This document shows positions 11,746 to 23,945 of a stretch of DNA of 64,000 nt, piece after piece. Both the position numbers and the translations under genes were made by a program. Under the pieces are notes generated by a model. The model was not told the DNA's origin and did no database searches. It saw only the letters and a program-made list of their open reading frames with translations. This DNA is from Sclerodactyla briareus (Eukaryota; Echinodermata; Holothuroidea; Dendrochirotida; Sclerodactylidae), in NCBI GenBank assembly GCA_026419785.1, contig JAODTK010003777.1, forward strand, positions 162,501-226,500. Direction: 5' to 3'. Positions within the stretch are counted from its first letter, which is position 1, and every line of letters starts with the position of its first letter.

Positions 11746-12640
11746 CTATGTTTTCAAATGTTACTATGATAGGGGTCTTCGTCGTTAGCTTTGCGGCAGG
11801 CGTCGCTGATAAGACATTAGGAAATATCTTCCTGACTCTTTCAGCGAGTTGTCGTGTTTGCAGCAAATCCGTTAATGTCAGCGTGGAAAAATACATCTAA
11901 TCTCTACAGCAAAAGTGCTCCCAGCTGTTAAAAAACTAACGAAACAACACAAAGAATGTTGTTGGTTTAGTCAGGCTATTAACAGCTCTTGTGTTGTTGG
12001 GTATATAGAAGTGCGCAAATTGAGGTTAGGCCTACATGATGATACTTTATTTTCAATTCATTTGAAAGTCAAGTGAAAACACCATCTGTCAACGTCAGAA
12101 AGATCTGCTCCCTTTAAACAATCCAACACATGTCCCTATTCTTGCATGACGCCTTCATCTCAAGAGAATGCTTGTAATAGGAAATCCAGATGAGACGTTG
12201 ACACGAACCGGTAAATGACCTGCATGACTCAGACATTCCTCAGAAAGGTCTCTGTCCAAAATCATCTCGGTATCGCTCACTGCCGAAAATGTTCGTTTGT
12301 AATCCAATACAAGAAGGACATGAACGCGATATGACAATCTAGCTCCAGCATACAGGGACAAAAAACAAACAAATATGGTTATGTTTGATTTTACGTGAAT
12401 TCCCGGGGCGATTTCTCGCACGAGTCAATGAACCCCTCCAGTCCTGGGATCGAATCACCGCGATTCGTGATCGTTTGAAGACGAACCTGTTGTATCGCAC
12501 AATTCCTTTATACATCATGACGCAAATGTCACACGTCGTTAGCTTCGTTCGTGTAACTATCTCTGGCGTTCCCGAATGTTCTCTGAATCAATCTCTGAAG
12601 GTTGCATTATCGGCATTATCGACCACCGGCGAGTAAGGGG
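11746..12640. other. Unassigned sequence
   Basis: Open frames at 12155-12421 (minus) and 12385-12636 (plus) overlap each other and neither has a recognisable domain. No repeat of this window was detected. Confidence 0.5.
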
Positions 12641-12659
12641 GGAACCGTCTACATGATGT

Positions 12660-12880
12660 CCCGACAGGTATCAGTGCACGATATATCGTATATAAATATA
12701 GTTCTACAATGACCTATCATTGTAACGATGTATCGTAATCGATTGCACTGAAGCGATTCTTCGCGATATTGACGTCATGCAAGCCACGCCGTAGCCGTTT
12801 TTCTGTTGATATATAAACAATTTATTGTCAAGTTTCCCTGGGATTTCTCTTAACATTAATGCATGACGTCACGTTGACAT
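12660..12880. repeat. Possible dispersed repeat with ATCGTA motifs and CRE palindromes
   Basis: The segment has ATATATCGTATATAAATATA and CGATGTATCGTAATCG blocks. Similar wording, with ATATATCGTATAACGATG, occurs at about 10080-10100. It also holds two TGACGTCA octamers (12770-12777, 12864-12871). The context GACGTCATGCAAGCCACGCCG resembles that of the octamer at 16271. It may be a small decayed transposon. Confidence 0.35.
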
Positions 12881-14285
12881 CATAGAGATAACCTTACGTA
12901 GTTTTATATTGTTTGTCCAATAATTCGACATTCCGCAGGAGTTCGGCTGTGTTTTTCCCAAAACAGTATCCTTCAACACCCACTGACCCACCATAGCAAC
13001 CCCCCTCCTTATTTCTTCGAAGTGAAGTTAATATCTGAGTTCTTAATAGAAAATGAAGAATATTGGCAGGGGCGTGCGAGTACGACATCATTCATTATTC
13101 CGTCATTAATGGGATGCTTGTTGATCTTGCCCAATACCATGCACACACTTTAAAGACTCGACCGGAAAAATCGTGCGAACGTCGGGTTAGACTGACCCAT
13201 TCGGGTTTTCCCTTAGCTATTTAATTACTCTCTTCATGAGAGATCATACAGTTGCAACTTCAAAGATTACGACCCACTGCTATAGTGGACGAGGTACCAC
13301 ACAACATGAACAAGCAATGGAGTGCGAGGATACAGCGCTCCACTACCGGAGAAAGGACCGCGGCGGTACAAGGTGCACCGTGAGGTACGTAACAATTTGA
13401 CAAACAAGTCATATGTCTAACTGCTAAGGACAGATTCTACAAGGACTGCACTGACTGCAGGAATTAATGCGTCCGGAGGGGGGGGGGGGGGGTAGCTGTG
13501 TTGTTCTATGTTCGTTATATGATACATCTCGTGGTTAATGTATAGGGTGGGCCGATCAATCTCCTGAATCGATCACAAATGGCACAGACACTGCGTTTGA
13601 GCTCGGTGATCGAACCACTTACCTCTCTCACGGTCTCTTTCGGTATTTTCACTATCTATTATGCGCTGTCAGGGGGTTTATTTTTTTTTAAACACTGTTC
13701 ACGAGTGTGTTCCAGCAGCTGCTGAACCTTGCAGTTGTCCTCCTTGTAGATCATTATACCCGTTCGCATAGTCAAGTTACGTCATTGGACAATTGGGGAC
13801 ACAAGTATTCGGATTGCTTCCAGCCTAATCAGGGCTAGAACTATACAGTGATGTGCATTACCTATACACAACTCAATGAACGAGAAATGAATCAACATTG
13901 GTATTGAATGACATGTATTAATTAGAAGACCGTAAGACGCATGGAAACAGCACCGTCGCATGAAATTGAAATATTAGGAATGATTTGAGAAATAGTAATA
14001 GGTTATTGATGTATACATTTTGTTCGGTGTATCTCTTCTAAAAAAGAATGTCGGGTAACATAGCGCATGCTGAAATGTTGAGTAACCAATTGTTTTTTCG
14101 TCGAATATTTAGCATTTTTTGCGGTCCGGAAGGATTGGATCAGATGTCAGATGTTTTGCCAATACTGAATTCATTTTTAGGAAAACGTTATCGCCATATA
14201 TAAGCGCAGTGCCCTGCATTTTTGGTAAACTCTGGATACTGTGGCCAAATAGAGACCAGTAAAAATTACCCACAAGAAGTTTTTC
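12881..14285. other. Unassigned sequence with a G15 run
   Basis: No gene was recognised. A G run occupies 13478-13492 and a T run lies near 13680-13688. The short frame at 12894-13091 on the minus strand has no motif. Confidence 0.5.
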
Positions 14286-14289
14286 CGTC

Positions 14290-14440
14290 TTTGATGATCA
14301 GACGACCAATGTTGAATTACGTTTGTCTTCTGTGAGTCGAATAGAGGTGTGAACTCTCGCTGCCGAGTTCTGAACTATGTGTAGTCCATACAAAAGTGTG
14401 TGTGACAATGACTCAAATCGGCATCGATAAGATGAAGTAT
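14290..14440 (-). mobile_element. L2-like LINE fragment
   Basis: The minus-strand frame includes CRFESLSHTLLYGLHIVQNSAARV followed by a degenerate R-L-T-x-D-K-R-N segment. LLYGL and VQNSAARV are the landmarks found just before the HITPVL-LHWLPV block in L2/CR1-like reverse transcriptase ORFs; compare the copy at 1615-2205. Only about 45 codons survive. The fragment lies just beyond the end of CGAA copy C. Confidence 0.65.
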
Positions 14441-14509
14441 TGGCCATTGACTCGTGAAAATATGAAATGCCAACATAATGAGCATTTTGTTGCACCCACT
14501 TTTCAGCGT

Positions 14510-15163
14510 GCGGTTAAGGAAGAATCTACCAAGTCATCATGTCTCCTTGTCCGTTCGCTCGTTAGTTCGTTCGTCCGATCTGTTCGTCACATTCACTCAT
14601 AACTTCAAAACCGTACATGCGATCAGGTTGAAACTAAGTGGGTGGGTGCAGCTCAACACTGGTCAAGGCGAGTGCCATTTAGTTGGCGAATTGTGATTGG
14701 ATATTAATTTAATCCTATTGATAACCCACTTATTCTTCCACAGTCATTTCTATAGAGCTCTTGCTCTCTGTGGAAAGATCTGCCACCACCTTCTCATTAT
14801 GTAGGTGCTGGCTGGGATGTATCCCTGTGTGGAACTACATTCACGGTGCAATGAATTGAGGCAATGGGGGGGGGGGGAGGGTTACAGGTAGTTTCCAGTG
14901 TGTTTCCACTGTTCACTGATACAGGCCTAGGAATGGATTGTGCTGGGTACAAAAAAAGTTGTGTTGTGCACATATATCAAATATAAGGCCAATGTGGTAG
15001 ACCCTTTGTCGAAGTCCATTCCCAGGTTATGACAGATGGTCAGTATTATCAATGTTACATGTGAAACATACAATAAATTGGAATGGTGAAGAACATGCAG
15101 TGTATTCGCTAGAGGAATTTTGCCCGCAGCATCTACCAAGACGTTTCGACTTGCGCTTGTTGG
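14510..15163 (-). repeat. CGAA-tailed dispersed element, copy C
   Basis: Reverse-complement copy. The microsatellite end is at 14540-14590 (TTCGTTCGTCCGATC and GTTCGTCACATTCACTCATA) and the 5' block at 15118-15163 (TTGCCCGCAGC, AAGACGTTTCGAC, TTGCGCTTGTTGG). The region with GAACATGCAGTGTATTCGC assigns it to the same 5' subfamily as copies B and E. The middle contains a G12 run (14866-14877) and diverges from B. Confidence 0.78.
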
Positions 15164-16180
15164 TATGAGGGAGGTTTTGATAGGTCAATGTCATCAGTGG
15201 GGTGTCATCCGCGTTCAGTCAGTTAAATCGTTAAGCAATTTGCAGTTCGTGTGCAAAACAATGTCATCGATACGTCATCAACCGTGTAAAATGTATCTAC
15301 CTTATGGGCCCTCATTTCAGTGGATGTAGTGTACGTCGCCTGTTCAGTAAAGCAGTATAAGCCGATCGAACTAACACGGCTGTACAGCGGTACATGCATG
15401 ACGTCCCCCTCGCGTGACGAGATCGTTCTGTTTCATGTAATGTTCAAGCCCAGCTGAGGCTTATCACTTAGGGCTGTGACCTGAATGACACCGTCTTACG
15501 ATTGTCATGGATATTTCATAGGTTCATAAGGCTCTCCATGGAGGGGAAATATGGCCTAAGAAAAAAAAGGGGGTAGTGGTTGGGTGGCCTACAAGTAGCC
15601 GCATGATTCTCCTGTTTAAAAGGGCGGTGCCTGTAAAACACACAACGGGGCAGGTGTCAGTAACAGGGGACAGGGGATTTCAATTTTTCTTTCCGGCTCT
15701 ACAAATTTAATGGGGAAGATTACGAGCTCTTGCTGTCTTCTCCCAAAGATGGGCTCTTCGTCGTCAATTTTAATCGTGAGCGTGTAGCATAGGTTGCAGT
15801 TATGAAAAGTTCAGTCCCTTTTTCGTTTCTTTTATGTAATTCAAAGTCAGGAGAGACTGAAACGAGAATGCTCATAAGCATGGTACCAAGAGATTATGAA
15901 CATCAATCATATCGAGTAGCATGTAGGTTGTAGATATGAAGAGGAAAAATCCATTTCGTTTGGTAATTCAAGGCCGAAAATGTTTGAACGCACGATCTAA
16001 GAAGCTACCATTCAACAGTCCACTTCAATTCAGGTAAAAAATGAAGAGATTGAACAGTCATGCAAGGTTTGTAGAAATCTGAATAGAAAAATAGAAGTAT
16101 AATATTGAGAGAACACAGACAAACAACAATTTAGTTGAAAGCGGCATTAACTTCTCTCAAGACCTGCGAAAAAACGAGGT
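15164..16180. other. Unassigned sequence
   Basis: No gene was recognised; the frame at 15120-15329 mainly overlaps copy C. There is an A-rich run near 15559-15568. Nothing else could be supported. Confidence 0.5.
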
Positions 16181-16320
16181 ACCGTCCATATGACGTCACG
16201 TGAATTAATATCACATTGACACATCTTAGCGGCAATGTGCCGTCATTGCAACGAGGCGATATTCTCGTAGTGACGTCATGTAAGCGCCGCTGTCGCTAAA
16301 CCAGACGATATAATACCTCT
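16181..16320. repeat. Possible repeat with two CRE-like palindromes
   Basis: TGACGTCA occurs at 16191-16198 and 16271-16278. The second copy, GTGACGTCATGTAAGCGCCG, is worded like the one at 12770, so the octamers may belong to a dispersed repeat and not to a promoter. No core promoter could be supported nearby. Confidence 0.35.
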
Positions 16321-19079
16321 TTAAACTAACCATGAAGGTTGCAAATATGAAGTGGAAAGATCCCATTGTTTGGGAGGGGGAAGTTCAAGGTCGGGGTATA
16401 AATTTTCATGCATGCGTGCGTGTACGTACGACTTTTGGAAAACGCTCACTTTTTACTTTACTGGTTTCAAATTAATGCAGCTAGGCCAAAAGATAGGGAA
16501 GAAAACCATCGACTATTTTCCCCTTCGGGGCAGTTCAAGTACAAGAAAAACAAACTATGAGAAAAACGAAAATATTTTATGTTGATTAGAGAGCACTAAC
16601 AATTAAGAATTGATATTGGGCAGATAGGTTACCGGAATAAAAGAGGACAGACCGAGCCGTTTCTTGAAAGGAAAAAACAACAAAAACGTTTTAACCCGCG
16701 ATTCGACTCGTGTAAACGAAAATTAACATCAAATTGAATATGTTTGGCCGCAAAATATGGAGAGAGTTTTGTGGATTGTGGGAGTATATCGACATTATAA
16801 AGCGAATGAATCAACGCAAGTACACACACCAGTCTTTGTCCACAGTACAATTGAATAAGACTAATCTAACTCATAATGCAGGGCGGATTTATCCTATTCT
16901 GGCATACAGACAAAGAGAATCGCTACTGGCCTATATATAGTTTTATTCTCCCCGTCAAATCGTCAAGAGCATCAATCGTTTATCAATCTCAATTCTTCAG
17001 AACCGATAGTCGAAAATAACTGAGAATACGTCACGATGACGCTCATAGCGCGTGAAACTACTTGATGTAACCACAGAACAGCCTATTAAACTGCATATGA
17101 GTTCAAATTGGGCATGTTTACAACGACTGCAAGGAAAGTGCCCCCCCCCCCCTATATGCACTCAAATGATACTGTTCTGAACCTTAGGACACGGTACTGA
17201 GAATAAACACAGTTCTATGACCCGAAATTTGGCGCCTCCAACTTCCTTTAACGGGTAGGAACTCACTCATACAGTAACATTCAGAAGCTTGGTAATAAAA
17301 TGGATACCACATAAAAGATCATACGAATGTTATCCAGTTCTAAAACACATTTCTGGAATAAACATTACTCTAGTTATCCCGAGGTATCACTTGTATGATA
17401 AAAACAAAATATTAAAAACAACAATTGCGTCATTATTACGTTCATGGACGAATGATGCAACAGAAAAAACTCGCTTCGTAAAGAACATGCCGACGAAACC
17501 GCCATGCAGTTTTCGCCCGAAAGACTCATAGAGAATACGGCAAAACAGAGGATGTCGTCGTTTTGTGAGCATCATTCTAACTATCGACAATATGCATGGT
17601 CAGGTTATGAAACACATTTTATGGAATAAAAGTTTTTTTGATTGCAGACTTAGTATCCCTGGCAGGTTACGTCACAATATGACGTATGCATTCTGTATAA
17701 ACGGCAGCAGCAATAACGCTTCGTAAATAAATTGTGGAGAATCTGTGTCCTGCCTGTGTGGAGAAATGTTCCTGACGGAAATTGCTTCATTACTTTGTAA
17801 CAAAACTTGAACCATCAGGGTTGATAATCTTCGAAAGTGCAAGATGCGGCTCGCGAAGAGTATTATCGGCAAGATTAGTTCCAGGTTAGTTTCTCCTTGT
17901 CTGACTGCCAGCATATTGCGAAGATATTATTGTGTTTTAAGGTCAGGGATTAGGTCAGGGTTTAGCGTTCTCTAACAACTTGAAGTTGTTAAGGGAGCTA
18001 TTGTTCTGCAGTGTGTACTGACCCTACGTAGGACAAACAACAAAGTGTTTTTTGATTTACCCCCTGCCTTACAACCTCTACACTATGAAAAAAGAGGTTT
18101 TGGTAAACGTTGAGTACTTGATTCTACACTGCAAGTAGGAAAGTTACATGTGAGAAGTGCTGCAATGTTATGAAATTCGCCATTGGTCAACAACCCATTA
18201 GTTGGGCTTCTGCTAATAGTATTTAATAATATTAATAATAATATGTCAAAAGTCGTTTACCATTATGCATAGAAACAATGAGATATATAGTTTTCGCCAA
18301 AAGTAGGTGAAGTTTGAACGAAACGGATCATAGATAAATTCTGCTAGAAGTATAATTCGAAGTCAATTAACATTTTTTGGGCCTATTCATGTCATTGATG
18401 CCTGTTTGCCAACCATTGGGTCGAGTCTCAGGTCCGCGGTCCAATTTCGGCAATTTTAATTCGGGCCTAATAGGTAAGGTCAAGGGGTGTGCACAATAGT
18501 GCTTCAGTATATCTGAGCCTTCAAATCTCTGTATATAACTTCGTTCCTCAATGAGCATCCCAGATCTCAGTGATTCCACAGGGCGGCCCCTGAATGAAAG
18601 TACTTTGTGTCGCCGTCGTGTGGGGATTCAATCTGAGGGGGGGGGGGGCGCCCTCTCAGGATTTTATTCAATAATTATGGGTTCCAAATGTAGCATCCAT
18701 TTGCATATTTTTCGTAGTATATACATGTACCAGTTTTCCATTAAACAAATATGAACAGATCCTCATTTCTGCCATGCCCCATGAATTACTTGAGGTACTA
18801 TGTTTCAACCACATGATCTTGAGGTCGAAGCCATTTGCCCGCCATTTGCCAGTTAGCAGATAATAACAGCAAAATCTAGAAGCATGTAGGAATGGATACA
18901 ATTTTGCCAGCCTCTAAATTCGCTCGCGGAAATGACAAAAAAAAAAAACAGTGACCAACTTCCAATTCATTAGGCCTGATCGTTGACCATGTTCACTAAG
19001 TTATGTGGTAATGTGACTATAATTGCCTGAGTTATTAAAAAGACACATCACTTGCCTCTAGGACTTATTCTCTAGTTCT
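16321..19079. other. Unassigned sequence with homopolymer runs
   Basis: About 2.8 kb without a recognisable gene. Homopolymers: C12 at 17141-17152 and G12 at 18637-18648, plus an A run near 18937-18949. Short ATA/ATT runs lie near 18218-18245. Open frames of 60-80 codons (16352-16585, 17289-17531, 18668-18901 and others) show no motif and overlap on both strands. Confidence 0.5.
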
Positions 19080-19083
19080 AAAT

Positions 19084-19167
19084 AAAAACTCGGACCAACG
19101 CTGGGCGCTCTCAATTCGTTCCATAGAAGCGCTTAGAGACATGTCGTATTTGGCGCTATATAAATTC

Positions 19168-19198
<31 letters not shown>

Positions 19199-19200
19199 GT
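19084..19200 (+). mobile_element. LINE 3' tail with (ATT)n
   Basis: Only the last hundred or so bases of an L2/CR1-like element remain: GAAGCGCTTAGAGACATG, GGCGCTATATAAATTCA, then an ATT microsatellite at about 19165-19199. It is comparable to the tail at 2145-2200. No coding part is left. Confidence 0.72.
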
Positions 19201-19589
19201 TCCATAACTCCAGCAGACTTAGAGCGTAATTTAGCAAATAGCCCAACAAACTAGTGACCCGATTCTATGTTAACATTTGGGCGATGAAGGTAGCCCTACC
19301 CACAAGTTTACGTGGAAATCGCACAAAATTTGAAATTTCGAATACTAATTAAAATTGGAAACCCTCATTAGCACATTTCACTCTGAAAATTAAATAACCT
19401 TATCTACCTTATATCTGTACCCATGTTCCAAACCATGTCACCATATCACCTACGGTTCGTCCGTAATCTAGCTAACGAGCTCAAACAATACATTACATAA
19501 AAATCGTAATTAGGTACCTACCTAATTAAAGTGACATTCGTGCCCCCAATCTACTCTCTACGAGAAAGTGTGACACAACACCATACATA

Positions 19590-19672
19590 CACCCCCCCCC
19601 GATACAACCCCCCCGCCCCCCACACCACACACAACACACAAACACACACACACACACACATACACACATTCA
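19590..19672. repeat. C-rich run and (CA)n microsatellite
   Basis: CCCCCCCC and CCCCCCGCCCCC are followed by CACACCACACAC and a CA run to about 19672. The minus-strand frame at 19551-19763, with its CVCVCVCV stretch, is a translation of it. Confidence 0.9.
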
Positions 19673-19679
19673 CTTGAAT

Positions 19680-20480
19680 GGTAAGTCTCTTTCTGAAGTT
19701 TGTTCCGTCGAGACAACGAAACTCATCCAATGTGTTCAAATTAAAAAAAAAACTGGAGTCCACTTTTTTGAATTCTACGTAAATAGATGCTCCTGTGACT
19801 CTCTTGAAACATGAACTGCTGTGAGTTTAACTGGTGGAAGGATAGAAATCATACAGGACCGACTCTAATATACCATGCAACCCGAAGGAATGAAACCCTG
19901 CGAAAACGTGCACAATTTTTTGAAAACATGAGTGAGATTTGTTGAAGACTTCACATTCTCAGACAGAACTCTTCCTGGAGGCTCTTGAACTCTTGCTGAT
20001 TCTTTGGAAGAATTGTTGTCGTCTGCTAGAATCCAGCGAACAAAGCGACGCGAATTTGCATGACGTCAACGACAAAATATCGTAATTTGCGGCACAAAAA
20101 ATTAAAATTTGAAGCGATACTTTTCTAGCTTATTATTATATCAATTTCATTTGGACGAAAAATTTTGGCTGAAATATACCATTTGGTTTCAATTTATCTA
20201 ATTGCTGGGTGGGCAGTATATGGTTTACAATTCAAGCTTTTTTTAATTGACGAACACTCCATCTTTAACTCCTTATGTGGCTAGTTGTAGATTTTTTGTG
20301 TGGGGTATTTCCGCCCTAGAATCCATGTATTGTTTAGACGGATAATAGTTCCATTTCCGAGAAAAACCGAGTATTTTCTCCCCGACCAAAATCACTCGTT
20401 GTAACGAGTTTGATCGATCCTCTAACATCAACCATGAGTCGGTCGAGTAAGGACCCCGGAAGAACCTCCGCCTGACTTGA
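19680..20480. other. Unassigned sequence
   Basis: No gene or repeat was recognised. One CRE-like TGACGTCA lies at 20061-20068. Confidence 0.5.
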
Positions 20481-20529
20481 AGTGACACTTGGTAAGAGAC
20501 GCTTGGCGTCTGAAAGTACTCTTTCTGAA

Positions 20530-20709
20530 ATGTTGAATGCAATCAGGCTGGACGAACGGCCATTCATTTTCCATGCGCAGTTCGCGGAACATCCTGAAGC
20601 ATATGAGGAACTCGTCCAAGCATGTGTCGAACCCACGGAGCTATTATATAAACTAGAGAGGCAATACAAGGATTTTAACTATTTGAAGACTAAAATGTCC
20701 CGGCCGTGA
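20530..20709 (+). CDS. Small unrecognised ORF with protein-like composition
   Basis: From the ATG at 20530 the frame runs 59 codons to TGA at 20707-20709. It is open from 20482, but that upstream part begins with GTG after an in-frame TGA. The product is rich in Glu, Leu and Ala and has a charged helical look, with segments such as AEHPEAYEELVQACVEPTEL and LLYKLERQYKDF. That is unlike the Cys/Ser/Ile-rich junk frames around it. I recognise no family. The DNA at its 3' end (GGAGCTATT.TATAAACT.GAGAGG) has a partial match at 34646-34670, so it may be a fragment of a mobile element's ORF and not a host gene. No splice structure could be supported. A low-confidence hypothetical. Confidence 0.2.
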   Translation: MLNAIRLDERPFIFHAQFAEHPEAYEELVQACVEPTELLYKLERQYKDFNYLKTKMSRP

Positions 20710-21012
20710 GCGAGCTACACTGAAGGGACGAGACAATACATTCGTATGTGGGACATTGTTCGGCAAATACACTTCGTTTTCTCTAACTTTAAGTTGCGTT
20801 ACTGCCGGAAACGAACTCTATGAGAAGGCAACATGGATGTTGTGGGTGTCAGTATGTGTTTGCAACATGGTACCAAAGAAGCAATCGCTTTCCAGCAAAG
20901 GGTTTGGGGCGATTTTACTTCCAGGCTATAATTGGGTCGGGCTGATGCTGAAAGTCGTTGTACCTGCCTGCACGTAGACTAGCAGAGGTTACAAAAACAT
21001 GGCGTGTTGTTT
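20640..21012 (+). repeat. Diverged dispersed repeat, copy 1
   Basis: Two parts resemble DNA near 34.6 and 36.5 kb. GGAGCTATTATATAAACT and AGAGGCAAT at about 20638-20663 match 34646-34672. CCAGGCTATAA, GTACCTGCCT and AGCAGAGGTTACAAAAACATG at about 20921-21003 match 36522-36601. The matched parts lie on either side of CGAA copy E, which suggests that copy E was inserted into a second copy of this repeat. Similarity is patchy and was judged by eye. Confidence 0.4.
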
Positions 21013-21097
21013 ATCTCTATATTCTACCCAGCATCGTCAATCCAGCATAGAAGCGTATCGTTGGATTGCCGGGTTAAGTCGAATCCGCACAAAACAA

Positions 21098-21117
21098 AAC
21101 ACACACACACACACACC
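21098..21117 (+). repeat. (CA)n microsatellite
   Basis: Short CA run after AAAACAAAA. Confidence 0.9.
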
Positions 21118-21582
21118 AAATCAAACTGCCGAACGTTTACAATAATTGCACGTACGCAGCGTTCTATTCCACTCGTGATTACCAGGAAGAATGGCACTAA
21201 TTGTACAGGTTCCCTAATTGCTGTTATGGTTTGCACTTACGAATGCTTAATGATGAGATTTTCCAATCATCAAAAACATCCCCATTTTTTGTACTCCGTG
21301 TCTACTGTTCTATATCTTACCTCTACCAGCCGCCATGGTGTGAGTTTTTGAGATCAAAATACAACATTGGGCGAGCGTGTTTTTTGTAGGTTCTTTCTTA
21401 TTACTCTCATGTTAGCGAACGATCGATAACAGGGGGTCGAATTCAGTCAATCGTGCGAATTAAATTAACACAGAACGCGATTTACGGACACCCTGTACAT
21501 AGAATTCTTTTGCAGAGATGCAATCTACATTTCCGTGCTTCCAGAAGCCAATGGATGGGTGAAATATAATTTTAGACCATGC

Positions 21583-21623
21583 CATTCAAAAAACCTGGAG
21601 ATATTCCCAGGTTTTTTTGAATG
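21583..21623. repeat. Near-perfect inverted repeat (hairpin)
   Basis: Left arm CATTCAAAAAACCTGG (21583-21598) and right arm CCAGGTTTTTTTGAATG (21607-21623) are complementary apart from one extra T, with an 8-base loop. It could be the fused ends of a miniature inverted-repeat element or a stable hairpin. No ORF is attached to it. Confidence 0.85.
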
Positions 21624-21817
21624 CATTTTTCTATAACCAAGCCTATAACACCATTGTCATGTACCAGACCCTGCATGAACAAAAACTAATCGAGTGGTAA
21701 GAGACGACCCCTTGAAAATAAAAAAACCCGGAACCCTAGCGGTTTTGAGAAGACAGAAACGGAGTATGCAGAGCATTCCACGGCGAGAGGTTCTAACAAG
21801 AAAGAGGAGGAAGTGAG

Positions 21818-21849
21818 TTTTTTTTTTTTTTTTTTTTTTGGGGGGGGGG
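21818..21849 (+). repeat. T22-G10 homopolymer junction
   Basis: 22 T followed directly by 10 G. The reverse complement is C10 followed by A22, which could mark the poly(A) end of an old minus-strand retroposon, but no element body was recognised upstream. Confidence 0.85.
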
Positions 21850-23097
21850 AAGGGGATATTGAGGTCGGGCGGGACCCAAAGGAGTGCGCTCTCCCATGCA
21901 CAACCTTTCTATCCCAATAAAATAAAATCATCTCTATTGGCAGGTAAATGCAATTCATGGGCCCTAAGACACCTGAATGCTGCACTAATGTGGAGGAACA
22001 CAGTCCGCGGGGAAATCTCTTTTTCTGAGAATAAAGTTTTGTCTCCTGCTTGGAGATTTAATTATTCATGCTACTGCATATTTTCCCCCCACAGTGCAAC
22101 GTTCTCCCATATGAAATATATAGGAGACATTCATTTTCTTCCCTCTTGAAAATTCGTCCAGTCGAAAGTCCTAATTTCATTGTATACTTCCAGAATCCTT
22201 GTCGTCCCTACTACGAAAGAAGCTTGGTTTGGATTGGTAGTTGTCAAGTAGATTTGAGGTATTTAAATAAGAATAAACTATTTTCGGAGGTAGCTTTTTC
22301 GGATTAGATTTGTCAGTCGTTTCGAACAGCAGTTCATTGTAATGTGAACTGAGAGTGCCATTGACTGTCCGTGCAAAGTTGTTCTTCACGGACGGCATAC
22401 GATACGGCATACATATGCTGAAAAACTCACAGCGCAGGGTGTCATTTAAGGGCAACTGTTTCGTAGCTAATGGTCCTGCAGGCAATGATTATTCATATTT
22501 TATTGACATAATATTCCCTCGAACTGGATAATCCCAGAATTCTCCTGATGAACAACAGCTGTTGAACGTCTACTGAAATAGTGAAAAAAATCTTTTTTTT
22601 GTGAGAAATTCCTTGGTCACATGAATAATGTACTCCTGACCTCCCCCACCTTCCTCGGTGGGCTGACGGGATGCCTACAGGAAGACAAGTCACACGTCCC
22701 GGCGAGAAAACTTAGGTATGATATCCAATTTACCGTCCGAGGATTAAGTGCCCCTAGAATGACGCAGGTAGAAATATACATCACCAACCTACTATGCGTG
22801 AGACTTTGAGAGTATCATTGAGAGACACATCGCTATTAACCCTTATAGCCTGTCACTGGATCTGGATGCGCTTTCCCAAACCGGAAAGGACCAGTATTAG
22901 ACTGATACGTTAGAGGGTTTGTAGACCGAACACGACCACGTCACCAATGATCAACGTATTTTACCACAGTCGAGACAGCGGCGAAGGAAGTCAATGGGTA
23001 TGAGGAAGGTTTAGCAATGTACCATATAATTGTAAAGTAACCCCCATTCAGCTCAATGTTTTAAACTAGCTTTGCAAAAACGAGCTGAACAATAGCT
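21850..23097. other. Unassigned sequence
   Basis: Several overlapping open frames of 60-103 codons on both strands (21838-22149, 22177-22485 minus, 22621-22809) have no recognisable domain. No repeat was identified. Confidence 0.5.
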
Positions 23098-23109
23098 CTA
23101 TATATATAT

Positions 23110-23193
<84 letters not shown>

Positions 23194-23245
23194 ATCTCTA
23201 TTCTATATATAATATCTATAAATATCTCTATATAATATATATATT
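23098..23245. repeat. (AT)n microsatellite
   Basis: A long TA run with slips ending near 23245, abutting the microsatellite end of CGAA copy D. The minus-strand Ile-Tyr-rich frame at 23061-23342 is an artefact of it. Confidence 0.95.
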
Positions 23246-23249
23246 GGAT

Positions 23250-23942
23250 CTCCCGTCCTTTCGTTTGTTCGTCGTTCCGTTCGTTCGTTCGTTCGTTCTG
23301 TCCGCCACGTTCACTCATTACTTCTAACCGTACTTCGATCATCCTCGAAACTTTGTAGGTGGACGAAGCTTGCTACTTGGCTAGGCAAAAAGTTTTTGGT
23401 TTACATTTACGTTCGAATAGTGTTTAGATTTAGTTTAGTTTAGTGTGTTCGTTTAGTTGAGTTTAGTGAATAAGGTCAGGAAGGAGATAATCCTATAAAC
23501 GACCCGGGCCCACAACATCCCAGGATACAGAAAAATGAAACCAAAACTCTAAATAATTCGCCGTGATTCCTGAAACAATAAATCAAGACTGTTCTTGAAC
23601 ACGCATCACACACTCTTAGAGAAAAAAACATTTTCAGGAAGACACAATCCCACTCATTGTGATCATCTCTGTGGGATTCCATTCTATTTAACATCCAATG
23701 AATTACCCCAATTCACAATTCCATTGAGCTCTTTGAGTCTGTGACGTTGTGAGAGAGGATGTGATCCTTATTCTGTAACAGGTCCAGGTAGGACGCTCTG
23801 ATTGTGGCTGGTGACCCAGAGAAAAAGTGTTTCCACCATGTGGGTTTTACAGGGTGTCTATCGTGTGTTAACTGATCCTACACCTACGGCATATTTGCCC
23901 GCAGTTACCAAGACGGTACGTGCGCTTGTTGCCGGAAAAGTC
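23250..23942 (-). repeat. CGAA-tailed dispersed element, copy D
   Basis: Minus-strand copy. The TTCGTTCG run is at about 23262-23297, followed by GCCACGTTCACTCATTACTTC. The 5' block is at 23860-23942 (CCTACACCTACGG, ATTTGCCCGCAGTTACCAAG, GTGCGCTTGTTG). The CCTACACCTACGG segment is the reverse complement of that in copy A, placing both in one 5' subfamily. The middle (about 23400-23700, with GTTTAGTTTAG repeats) does not match the other copies and may be an insertion or replacement. Confidence 0.72.
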
Positions 23943-23945
23943 CAG

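Noticed and set aside
23061-23342. Ile/Tyr-rich minus-strand frame as a membrane protein
   Set aside because: It is a translation of the AT microsatellite and the neighbouring CGAA run.
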